Assembly: GCA_028713875.1 (NCBI GenBank)
Contig: JAQTNM010000120.1
Coordinates: 1-5,146 of the forward strand
Origin: Candidatus Omnitrophota bacterium
Lineage (GTDB): Bacteria > Omnitrophota > Gorgyraeia > Gygaellales > Profunditerraquicolaceae
Length of the DNA stretch: 5,146 nt
Direction of reading: 5' to 3'
In this document: positions 1 to 4,506 of the stretch, piece after piece
How positions within the stretch are numbered: position 1 is the first letter of the stretch
Layout: every line of letters starts with the position of its first letter
The notes under the pieces: generated by a model
Seen by the model: only the letters and a program-made list of their open reading frames with translations
Told to the model about the DNA's origin: nothing
Database searches by the model: none
Made by a program: the position numbers and the translations under genes

Positions 1-218
1 ATCCTCAATGTGGCCTTATAAAAAGCAAGCCAGAGTATATCGTTTTTATTGACCGTTTCATTGACGCGGCAAAGCAAGCCTGCCTGGCTTATATTTGAAG
101 TATACCCTTGGAGGATGCGCGAAATTGTATCCGGTTTGCATACCTTGCAAGCCAGGGGCGCTATATACTCAAGCCTTAGAAATTCTCTTCTTTCAGGGCC
201 CCGATAGTTTTCTTCCAT
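1..218 (-). CDS. PilZ-domain protein (3' end outside window)
   Basis: This frame is open from the ATG at 218–216 to the window edge, giving 72 codons and no stop. The N-terminus carries the two PilZ signatures that bind cyclic di-GMP: RRxxxR at residues 10–15 (RREFLR) and [D/N]xSxxG at residues 42–47 (NISQAG). Their spacing of about 30 residues is normal for the family. PilZ domains act as c-di-GMP effectors, often controlling motility, surface attachment or polysaccharide export; the specific output here cannot be seen because the C-terminus is missing. The ATG shares one base with the TAA stop of the thymidylate synthase gene upstream (TAATG), so translation is probably coupled. There is no obvious Shine-Dalgarno sequence. 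The family call is firm from the motifs; whether other domains follow is unknown. Confidence 0.85.
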   Translation of the reverse strand, partial: MEENYRGPERREFLRLEYIAPLACKVCKPDTISRILQGYTSNISQAGLLCRVNETVNKNDILWLAFYKATLR

Positions 219-967
219 TATGCCAATTTAAGGTTCTGTTTATTGGTGCGCATCTTTGCCAGATCCCAGCTGTAATCATAAAGATGCAAACCCTTACTTA
301 CCGCGATGATCTCTCCGTCATCCACGCCTATTTCTTCTGCCATATACTGCTTTACCAGCTGCAGCCCGCCCAGGTTAGAGGGGAACCCTCCCCACAGGTC
401 CCAGGAGCGGAAATATAAGACGAAATGCAGCTTGCCGTAGCGTATCCTGGTATCTATGATGCGCAGGCACGGAGGGTCGGCTAGCTTAATGTCCGAAGGC
501 ATGCCGATTTCCATAGTCGCCTGGTTGGTGCCGTACCCCTTTTCCTTGTACATCCTGATTACCTCTTCGATCTGATTGACATTAAGAGGTATGTCTTTAA
601 ACATCTCTTTCCCTTCAACATTCTGTTTTATCTTGACCTTGGGATCAACCAGCCTCTCTCCGTATGTGTAATCTTCGGTTTCTGTCTTTGAGCCGGTCAT
701 CAGATAACTCAAATATCCCTGTATGTAATCCATATCCGTGGGCGCGGGTATGCTCATGCCTTCCGGGATTATCGGGATGATCTGGTGCGAGGGTTTTCTT
801 ACGCGCACGGTAACGAAATCAAATTCCAGCCTTTTCTGGCCTTCATAACTTCCCCTGTTAATGGTATAGATATGCCCTTTTTCCAGTATCTGGCTTAAGG
901 TCTGAAACCAGGCATCATCCAGATCAAAGGTGTCTATAAAAACCGGCTCTAAAAATTTCCGTTCCAT
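218..967 (-). CDS. thyA: Thymidylate synthase, archaeal-type (ThyA superfamily)
   Basis: This 249-residue protein has the C-terminal core of the thymidylate synthase fold, which methylates dUMP to dTMP using methylene-tetrahydrofolate. Visible landmarks are PPC with the probable catalytic Cys167, FRSWD at 186–190 (phosphate-binding Arg187 and Ser188, plus Asp190), GGFPSN ending in the dUMP-contacting Asn198, and HLY at 228–230. The residue after the catalytic Cys is Leu where E. coli ThyA has His, and the paired Arg loop that reaches the partner subunit's phosphate is not evident. Both traits, and the short length, fit the archaeal-type branch rather than the classical bacterial enzyme of about 264 residues. 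The start is fixed by an in-frame TAA two codons upstream of the ATG. A weak AAAGGG lies about 12 nt before the start. Folate supply links it functionally to folP in the upstream operon. A dCMP hydroxymethylase-like activity is the main alternative. Confidence 0.82.
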   Translation of the reverse strand: MERKFLEPVFIDTFDLDDAWFQTLSQILEKGHIYTINRGSYEGQKRLEFDFVTVRVRKPSHQIIPIIPEGMSIPAPTDMDYIQGYLSYLMTGSKTETEDYTYGERLVDPKVKIKQNVEGKEMFKDIPLNVNQIEEVIRMYKEKGYGTNQATMEIGMPSDIKLADPPCLRIIDTRIRYGKLHFVLYFRSWDLWGGFPSNLGGLQLVKQYMAEEIGVDDGEIIAVSKGLHLYDYSWDLAKMRTNKQNLKLA

Positions 968-1079
968 ATTTTACCGTGGCCCTTTGATTACAGTTACCCC
1001 GGCCGCCTCACCTTCTCGGCGGCGGCGCTAAACTGTCCCGACTTCTTCTTCGGGGCAGCGACCCCCTCGGTTCGATTTC
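968..1079 (-). promoter_or_regulatory. Structured leader between tRNA-Gly and the thymidylate synthase gene
   Basis: This 112-nt stretch has no supported gene but can form several stems when read on the minus strand. ACAGTT (1036–1031) pairs perfectly with AACTGT (995–990) and encloses a GCCGCC/GGCGGC hairpin (1026–1018 with 1007–1002, two registers possible). CCCGA and TCGGG (1054–1050 with 1041–1037) form another hairpin, and the GGGG in that area could instead pair with the C-run or G-run partners nearby, so alternative folds exist. There is no T-run after any stem, so it does not look like an intrinsic terminator. It could be a 5' UTR control element or simply tRNA trailer. It does not match a riboswitch class that I recognise, including the tetrahydrofolate riboswitch that might be expected before a thymidylate synthase. 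Confidence 0.4.
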
Positions 1080-1105
1080 TGGAGCGGGTGAACGGAATCG
1101 AACCG
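1068..1105 (-). repeat. 10-bp inverted repeat joining the tRNA-Gly T arm to its trailer
   Basis: Positions 1096–1105 (AATCGAACCG on the plus strand, part of the T stem and loop of tRNA-Gly) are the exact inverse complement of 1068–1077 (CGGTTCGATT), with 18 nt between. In the precursor RNA the trailer could therefore base-pair with the T arm and compete with correct folding of the tRNA. The match is seen directly; any role is inference. Confidence 0.6.
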
Positions 1106-1153
1106 TCATATATAGCTTGGAAGGCTATTGTTCTGCCATTGAACTACACCCGC
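1080..1153 (-). tRNA. tRNA-Gly(UCC)
   Basis: A 74-nt cloverleaf on the minus strand. The acceptor strands GCGGGTG (from 1153) and CACCCGC pair fully, the D arm is GTTC/GAAC, the anticodon stem is ATAGC/GCTAT and the loop is CTTCCAA, giving anticodon UCC for glycine. The T arm is GACGG, TTCGATT, CCGTT with one G·T pair. The discriminator is U, usual for bacterial tRNA-Gly, and CCA is encoded (1082–1080). It lies 35 nt after tRNA-Tyr and is the last tRNA of the array. Confidence 0.97.
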
Positions 1154-1188
1154 GTCGTTAAATATGGTATGCGTTACTCGAAAAATTA

Positions 1189-1481
1189 TGGTGGGCAGGA
1201 TAGGATTCGAACCTATGAAGCACAAGTGCAGCAGATTTCAAGTGCCCTCAAGTTACCTTGAGGCTTGGACTATCTCATTACCTTAGCGATTAGCTTTAGG
1301 TAGTAGGTACTTAGTCTCTGCACCTTCCCGTTAAAGAAAATTTCAACGGGCTTGGCTCAGGATTGCCCTTAATCCATTTAGATCAAGGGGTTCCCTGAAT
1401 TCACCTACTTTTCCATCATGCCTTTCGGCATGACGCTGCTTTTACACAGTCTGCCCCCTTTGGCCACTTGGGTACCTGCCC
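1189..1481 (-). tRNA. tRNA-Tyr(GUA) interrupted by a group I intron
   Basis: The 5' exon is 1481–1446 (36 nt) and the 3' exon 1238–1189 (50 nt). Joined, they give an 86-nt class II tRNA: acceptor GGGCAGG/CCTGCCC, a D arm of the tRNA-Tyr type (CCCAAGTGGCCAAAGGG), anticodon stem GCAGA/TCTGC, loop CTGTAAA with anticodon GUA, a long variable arm with GCAC/GTGC stem, T arm ATAGG/CCTAT with loop TTCGAAT, discriminator A and an encoded CCA (1191–1189). The intron falls after U35, between the second and third anticodon bases, so the tRNA is useless until spliced. It sits 15 nt after tRNA-Thr and 35 nt before tRNA-Gly. A naive tRNA search may miss this gene or report only fragments. The exon join was deduced by restoring the seven-base loop and agrees independently with the intron's P1 pairing. 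Confidence 0.94.
1239..1445 (-). ncRNA. Self-splicing group I intron in tRNA-Tyr
   Basis: This 207-nt intron shows the group I core. P1 pairs exon CTGT (1449–1446) with guide GCAG (1439–1436), placing the obligatory U·G wobble at the 5' splice site; the intron ends in G (1239), the expected omega G. P2 is a 7-bp hairpin with a GAAA loop (1433–1416). P3 pairs AGTAGGT (1409–1403) with ACCTACT (1308–1302). P4 pairs TCAGG (1398–1394) with CCTGA (1361–1357), P5 is CCCTT/AAGGG (1389–1385 with 1370–1366) and P6 is CCCGTT/AACGGG (1350–1345 with 1332–1327). P7 pairs GACTA (1316–1312) with TAGTC (1272–1268), P8 spans 1301–1280 and P9 is a 7-bp hairpin with a GTAA loop (1263–1246). The conserved GAGCCAAG, GCAGAGACTA and ATAGTCCA strings closely resemble the Azoarcus and cyanobacterial tRNA introns (IC3 type). 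It carries no ORF, so any endonuclease must come from elsewhere. Confidence 0.95.
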
Positions 1482-1496
1482 TTAAATCTCGACAAA

Positions 1497-1569
1497 AGCT
1501 GGCGGCCCGAATTGAACGGGCGACCTCCTCATTACAAGTGAGGAGCTCTACCAACTGAGCTACGCCAGC
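1497..1569 (-). tRNA. tRNA-Thr(UGU)
   Basis: A 73-nt cloverleaf with acceptor GCTGGCG/CGCCAGC, D arm GCTC/GAGC, anticodon stem CCTCA/TGAGG and loop CTTGTAA, giving anticodon UGU for threonine, and T arm GCCCG/CGGGC with loop TTCAATT. The discriminator is U and no CCA is encoded (the bases after it are TTT), unlike the two tRNAs downstream, so a CCA-adding enzyme is needed. The T loop reads TTCAATT rather than the commoner TTCGA. It starts only 4 nt after the stop codon of the truncated endonuclease ORF and is the first tRNA of the array. Confidence 0.97.
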
Positions 1570-1573
1570 GAAT

Positions 1574-1699
1574 CTATTTTTCAAGTAAATCAAATCTTGA
1601 TTCATATCCCCACGGCACAAGAACATTAAATCCGTTTTGTTTAAGCAAATAAGTAACAAAGGCCTCTGCGATGTCGCCTTTTTGTTTTGTAACGGCCAT
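1574..1699 (-). pseudogene. Truncated PD-(D/E)XK endonuclease, group I intron-associated type
   Basis: A 41-codon ORF runs from the ATG at 1699–1697 to the TAG at 1576–1574. It starts one nucleotide after the nnrD stop. The peptide has KQKGDIAEAF at residues 5–14, a helical segment, then NVLVPWGYESRFDLL at 25–39. This resembles the first helix, first strands and first catalytic Asp (here Asp37) of the PD-(D/E)XK family that contains the intron-encoded homing enzyme I-Ssp6803I, whose members are roughly 130–160 residues long. The following ExK strand, normally reading like an (I/V)QVK(T/Y) sequence, is absent because the frame ends and tRNA-Thr begins 4 nt later. The product is therefore probably inactive. 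The resemblance is from memory of the family pattern over a short stretch; the ORF could instead be an unrelated small peptide gene. Its location beside an intron-bearing tRNA supports the homing-enzyme reading. Confidence 0.6.
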
Positions 1700-1700
1700 T

Positions 1701-2564
1701 TTAACTACTCTTCTTTATCGCCGCGGGTATCTCCTCTATTATATCCGAAGCGATCATGCCCAGTTGCGTTTTTTTCTTAGCCGCTAAATCACCGGCTAAA
1801 CCGTGTAAATAGACCGCGTATTTTGCCGCATTAAACGCATCCAGGCCTTGCCCTAAAAATGCCGCGATCATGCCGCTTAAAACATCGCCGCTGCCTGCCG
1901 TGCTCATTCCGGGATTGCCGGTATGGTTCGTATAAACATTACCCTTGGGATCACAAACTTCAGTATGCCGGCCTTTCAATACAACCGCAACATTATAGTC
2001 TTTGGCAAATTTTTTGGCAATATTTTTTCTATCCCTCTGGATCTTCTCTACGCTTAATCCACACAGCCTGCCCATCTCAGCCGGATGAGGAGTCAATATG
2101 ACATCGGGCTTACCTTTCCGTTTATTTTTCAGGATATCCAGGCGCCCGGCTAAAGCATTAAGACCGTCCGCATCGATAACCATAGGAATGCCTGCCGCAG
2201 ATATCACCCTGCGTACCAACCCGCGGGTATAGCTGTTCCTGCCCAGGCCAGGCCCGACGACCAGCACAGCCGCGCTTTTCATAAAAGTCATTATTTTTTT
2301 ATAGGCGGCCGGCCCCAAGGTCAGTTCCTTTGTTTGCTCAAGCGGCAAGGTCATAACTTCCGGGGGTTTTATTTTTATCACCGCGTTATTTATTATTCCG
2401 GGGATGCCCAGCGTAACCATGCCCGCACCCGAGCGCATGGCAGCCCCCGCGCATAAAACTGCGGCTCCCGAGAATCTCGCTGAGCCGGCTAAAATAAAGA
2501 TGTGTCCGAAATCACCCTTGTGGCTATCTGCTTTTCTGCGTAATAATCGCGTTGGCAACCGCAT
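1701..2564 (-). CDS. nnrD: ADP-dependent (S)-NAD(P)H-hydrate dehydratase
   Basis: This 287-residue protein belongs to the ribokinase-like YjeF C-terminal family, which repairs hydrated NADH or NADPH by an ADP-dependent dehydration. Diagnostic segments are HKGDFGHIFILAGS at residues 15–28, VVGPGLGRN at 102–110, DADGLNAL at 131–138, LTPHPAEMGRL at 157–167, VVLKGRHT at 194–201 and GNPGMSTAGSGDVLSG at 216–231; the last holds the nucleotide-binding loop and Asp227, the probable catalytic base. There is no fused YjeF_N epimerase domain, so the partner NnrE, if present, is encoded elsewhere. The chosen ATG overlaps acpS by 41 nt; it is favoured because the family usually has a short Arg/Lys-rich stretch just before the HKG motif. 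No clear Shine-Dalgarno sequence precedes it. The gene ends one nucleotide before the endonuclease remnant. Confidence 0.94.
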   Translation of the reverse strand: MRLPTRLLRRKADSHKGDFGHIFILAGSARFSGAAVLCAGAAMRSGAGMVTLGIPGIINNAVIKIKPPEVMTLPLEQTKELTLGPAAYKKIMTFMKSAAVLVVGPGLGRNSYTRGLVRRVISAAGIPMVIDADGLNALAGRLDILKNKRKGKPDVILTPHPAEMGRLCGLSVEKIQRDRKNIAKKFAKDYNVAVVLKGRHTEVCDPKGNVYTNHTGNPGMSTAGSGDVLSGMIAAFLGQGLDAFNAAKYAVYLHGLAGDLAAKKKTQLGMIASDIIEEIPAAIKKSS

Positions 2565-2883
2565 AATTTTTTACATGAGAAATCGATACATGCACTTCGA
2601 TATTTTTCCCCTTGCCGTTTAATATAACGCAGGCGGGCTTGCCGTCACTGTCGTTTAAGATTTCAACGTCCTTCCAGCTCAAATTTTTATTACCCAGCGC
2701 TTTAAATACGGCTTCTTTTGCCGCGAATCTTCCGGCCAAATGCTGATACAGGCTGCCCCGGGTCTTGGCATTCTCCAGTTCCCGTACGGTAAATACCCGG
2801 TTTATGAATTCATCGCCCCATTTTTCAGCTGCCTGGCGCAGGCGCCTTACCTCTGTTATGTCTACGCCCGTTCCTATGATCAT
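2524..2883 (-). CDS. acpS: Holo-[acyl-carrier-protein] synthase
   Basis: At 119 residues this is a full-length AcpS, the trimeric enzyme that moves 4'-phosphopantetheine from coenzyme A to a serine of the acyl carrier protein, activating it for fatty acid synthesis. The N-terminal IGTGVDI supplies the Mg-binding Asp8, and GRFAAKEAVFKALG (residues 51–64) supplies the second Mg ligand, Glu57, and the conserved Lys. SISH with the following KNYAVA near the C-terminus is the usual end of the family. Its ATG overlaps the pdxJ stop in an ATGA arrangement (4 nt), and its own end overlaps nnrD by 41 nt. Association of pdxJ and acpS in one operon is well known in bacteria, which supports both calls. 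Confidence 0.96.
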   Translation of the reverse strand: MIIGTGVDITEVRRLRQAAEKWGDEFINRVFTVRELENAKTRGSLYQHLAGRFAAKEAVFKALGNKNLSWKDVEILNDSDGKPACVILNGKGKNIEVHVSISHVKNYAVANAIITQKSR

Positions 2884-3596
2884 TTCCTGTCTATTAATTC
2901 CCTCATTTGCCTTACCGCTGTTTCCAGTCCTGCGATTGCCGCGCGGCAGACTATGGAATAGCCGATATTCAGTTCTTCTATGCCTTTTATGCCGGCGATC
3001 GCGGAAACATTATGATAATCAAGACCGTGTCCGGCAAAAACCCTTAAACCCTTCTGTTTTGAAAAATGCGCCGCATCCTTTAATTCTTTGAAATATTTAT
3101 TTTGCTGCAAGGCATTCTTGGCTTGCGCGTACCTTCCGGTATGGAGTTCAATCATTCTTACCCCTATCTTTAGCGCCGCGGCGATTTGTTTTTTATCCGG
3201 ATCAATGAACAGGCTTACCGGTATGCCGTTCTGTTTTAACTTTTTTACCGCCTCTTTTATCCTGCCGAAATTCTTCACCACATCCAATCCGCCTTCGGTT
3301 GTCAGCTCCTGCCTTCTTTCGGGGACAAGCGTGGCTTGATCAGGGTGCGCCTGGCAGGCGATTTTTAAGATATCCGGGGCGATGGACATCTCAAGGTTCA
3401 ATTTAGTGCGGATGACTTTCCTTAAAAGAAAAAGGTCTCTTTCTTTGATATGCCTGCGGTCCTCGCGTAAATGCACAACAATGCTATCTGCCCCGCTTGA
3501 CTCGCAGATCAAGGCGGCCATTACCGGCTCAGGCTCAATGCCGCCCCTGACCTGGCGTAACGTCGCTATGTGGTCAATATTTACGCCTAATTCCAT
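2880..3596 (-). CDS. pdxJ: Pyridoxine 5'-phosphate synthase
   Basis: This 238-residue TIM-barrel enzyme joins 1-deoxyxylulose 5-phosphate and 3-amino-2-oxopropyl phosphate to make pyridoxine 5'-phosphate in the DXP-dependent vitamin B6 route. The sequence opens with LGVNIDHIATLRQVRGG, then VHLREDRRHI (residues 41–50, with His42 matching the catalytic E. coli His45), NLEM with Glu69 (E. coli Glu72), VPERRQELTTEGGLDV at 91–106, and AGHGLDYHNV at 188–197 with His190 (E. coli His193). All core catalytic residues are present. One departure is ELNIGYS at 208–214, where the usual string is NIGH; the Gly-His pair there lies in a substrate phosphate-binding loop. It begins 9 nt after the small YbbR-like gene with no evident Shine-Dalgarno sequence. 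The presence of pdxJ implies pdxA and the DXP route elsewhere in the genome. Confidence 0.97.
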   Translation of the reverse strand: MELGVNIDHIATLRQVRGGIEPEPVMAALICESSGADSIVVHLREDRRHIKERDLFLLRKVIRTKLNLEMSIAPDILKIACQAHPDQATLVPERRQELTTEGGLDVVKNFGRIKEAVKKLKQNGIPVSLFIDPDKKQIAAALKIGVRMIELHTGRYAQAKNALQQNKYFKELKDAAHFSKQKGLRVFAGHGLDYHNVSAIAGIKGIEELNIGYSIVCRAAIAGLETAVRQMRELIDRK

Positions 3597-3605
3597 ATCG
3601 TATCG

Positions 3606-3743
3606 CTAATTAAAACGGTTTAGCTCGCCCTTGACATAAAACCAGACCATAACCGAAAGCACCAGCGCGATAAGCTTAAGCCAGGGATGGTTGGTGACCC
3701 AGTGAGTTATTCTACCCGTAATGCTGATTTTCTTTTTAGCCAT
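3606..3743 (-). CDS. Miniature YbbR/CdaR-like single-pass membrane peptide
   Basis: A 45-residue ORF fills the gap between cdaA and pdxJ, starting 1 nt after the cdaA stop and ending 9 nt before pdxJ. It has a Lys-rich start (MAKKK), then a segment HPWLKLIALVLSVMVWFYVKG at about residues 19–39, which forms one membrane helix, and a short polar tail. The pattern of Asn/His, Trp-Leu-Lys, a hydrophobic stretch, then Trp-Phe/Leu-Tyr-Val is the N-terminal anchor of CdaR (YbbR), the extracytoplasmic regulator encoded directly after cdaA in Firmicutes. All the YbbR domains that normally follow are missing. Position and motif together make a stand-alone CdaA-associated membrane peptide likely. Degeneration of a longer cdaR gene is the alternative, but the clean frame and tight packing argue for a maintained gene. 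The inside-out topology is inferred. Confidence 0.75.
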   Translation of the reverse strand: MAKKKISITGRITHWVTNHPWLKLIALVLSVMVWFYVKGELNRFN

Positions 3744-3744
3744 T

Positions 3745-4506
3745 TTAGGTCTTTATTTGAAGGATATCTTTTATCCTGAACAGTATTTCTTCTCCCGATA
3801 AGTCTTTATACAGCCTGCTGCGGTAAACCAGGGATATATCCTGCCTTTCTTCGGAAACAACAATGATTATGGCGTCGGTTTCCTGGCTTAATCCCAGAGC
3901 CGCCCTGTGTCTGGTGCCGAATACACGGCTTAAGCCCTGGCTCTCGCTAAGCGGGAATAAGCATCCGGCTGCGGCAATGCGGCCGTGCTGGATGACCAGC
4001 CCTCCGTCATGCAAAAGGCTGTTGCGTATGAATATGTTTTCAATCAATTCGCTTGAGACCCGGCCGTCAATAGGCACCCCGTTGGCTATATATGTATTCA
4101 GGGAATCATTTTTTTCAATGGCGATTAACGCGCCTTCTTTATTCCTGCAAAGGTCTTCGGCAGCTTTGACTATCTGTTGCAGTATCTGTTCTATGTCTTC
4201 TTTTCTCAAAGGTTGAGCGAAGAGATGGCCCTGCCCTAAGCGGCTTAAGCCTTGTCTGATCTCGGGATGAAAAACGATAAGGATAGCGATGACCGATATG
4301 CCGAACAATTTGGTCAGCAGCCAATCCAGTATCGTTAAATTCAGCTTCTGAAAGACAAAAAAAGCGACCAGGACGATAATTATGCCCCGCATCGCTGCCA
4401 GCGCGCGCGTCCCTTCAAAGAAAAGTATGATGTGGTAAATTACAAGCCAAAGTATGGATATTTCCAGCAGCGGTTTCCAGATAAGAAAATAATCAGCTAA
4501 ATTCAT
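3745..4506 (-). CDS. cdaA: Diadenylate cyclase CdaA (DisA_N domain membrane protein)
   Basis: This 253-residue protein condenses two ATP into cyclic di-AMP, a signal for potassium and osmolyte control and cell-wall balance. About three membrane helices occupy residues 14–30, 40–53 and 56–79, followed by a linker helix and the cytoplasmic DisA_N catalytic domain. NSLLHDGGLVI (162–172) aligns with the DGA motif and FGTRHRAALG (196–205) holds the RHR motif that binds ATP. VPIDGRVSSELI and IIIVVSEE are further family landmarks. The motif reads DGG, not DGA; Asp167 is kept, so the enzyme is probably active. Length is near that of B. subtilis CdaA (273 residues). The ATG overlaps the 3' end of folP by 14 nt, and a small YbbR-like gene follows immediately. 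In Firmicutes the neighbours are cdaR and glmM; here glmM is replaced by cofactor genes. Confidence 0.96.
   Translation of the reverse strand: MNLADYFLIWKPLLEISILWLVIYHIILFFEGTRALAAMRGIIIVLVAFFVFQKLNLTILDWLLTKLFGISVIAILIVFHPEIRQGLSRLGQGHLFAQPLRKEDIEQILQQIVKAAEDLCRNKEGALIAIEKNDSLNTYIANGVPIDGRVSSELIENIFIRNSLLHDGGLVIQHGRIAAAGCLFPLSESQGLSRVFGTRHRAALGLSQETDAIIIVVSEERQDISLVYRSRLYKDLSGEEILFRIKDILQIKT

Noticed and set aside
3..98. A plus-strand open frame that could be the C-terminal end of a convergent gene.
   Set aside because: The minus strand over the same bases encodes a PilZ domain with both signature motifs, so the plus-strand frame is a shadow.
1018..1054. The hairpins after tRNA-Gly as an intrinsic terminator.
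   Set aside because: No run of T follows any stem on the minus strand.
994..1079. Open frames across the leader, one reading like a basic, Ala-rich protein tail.
   Set aside because: None has a plausible start directly after the tRNA, and the stretch is better explained by GC-rich hairpins; no family is recognised.
1405..1659. An 84-codon minus-strand ORF containing a GVAQLVE-like stretch.
   Set aside because: It runs through tRNA-Thr, the 5' exon of tRNA-Tyr and part of the intron; that peptide stretch is the well-known false translation of a tRNA gene.
1574..1699. A promoter for the tRNA array inside the endonuclease remnant (for example TTGTGC followed by AT-rich sequence).
   Set aside because: No −35/−10 pair with both good matches and 16–18 nt spacing was found.
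1859..2101. Plus-strand ORFs of 70–120 codons opposite nnrD, acpS, pdxJ, cdaA and folP.
   Set aside because: Each lies wholly or mostly opposite a gene with clear family motifs and shows no recognisable protein pattern.
4139..4324. A 61-codon minus-strand ORF in another frame within cdaA.
   Set aside because: It is an out-of-frame shadow of the linker and membrane part of CdaA and is rich in Arg, as such shadows often are.
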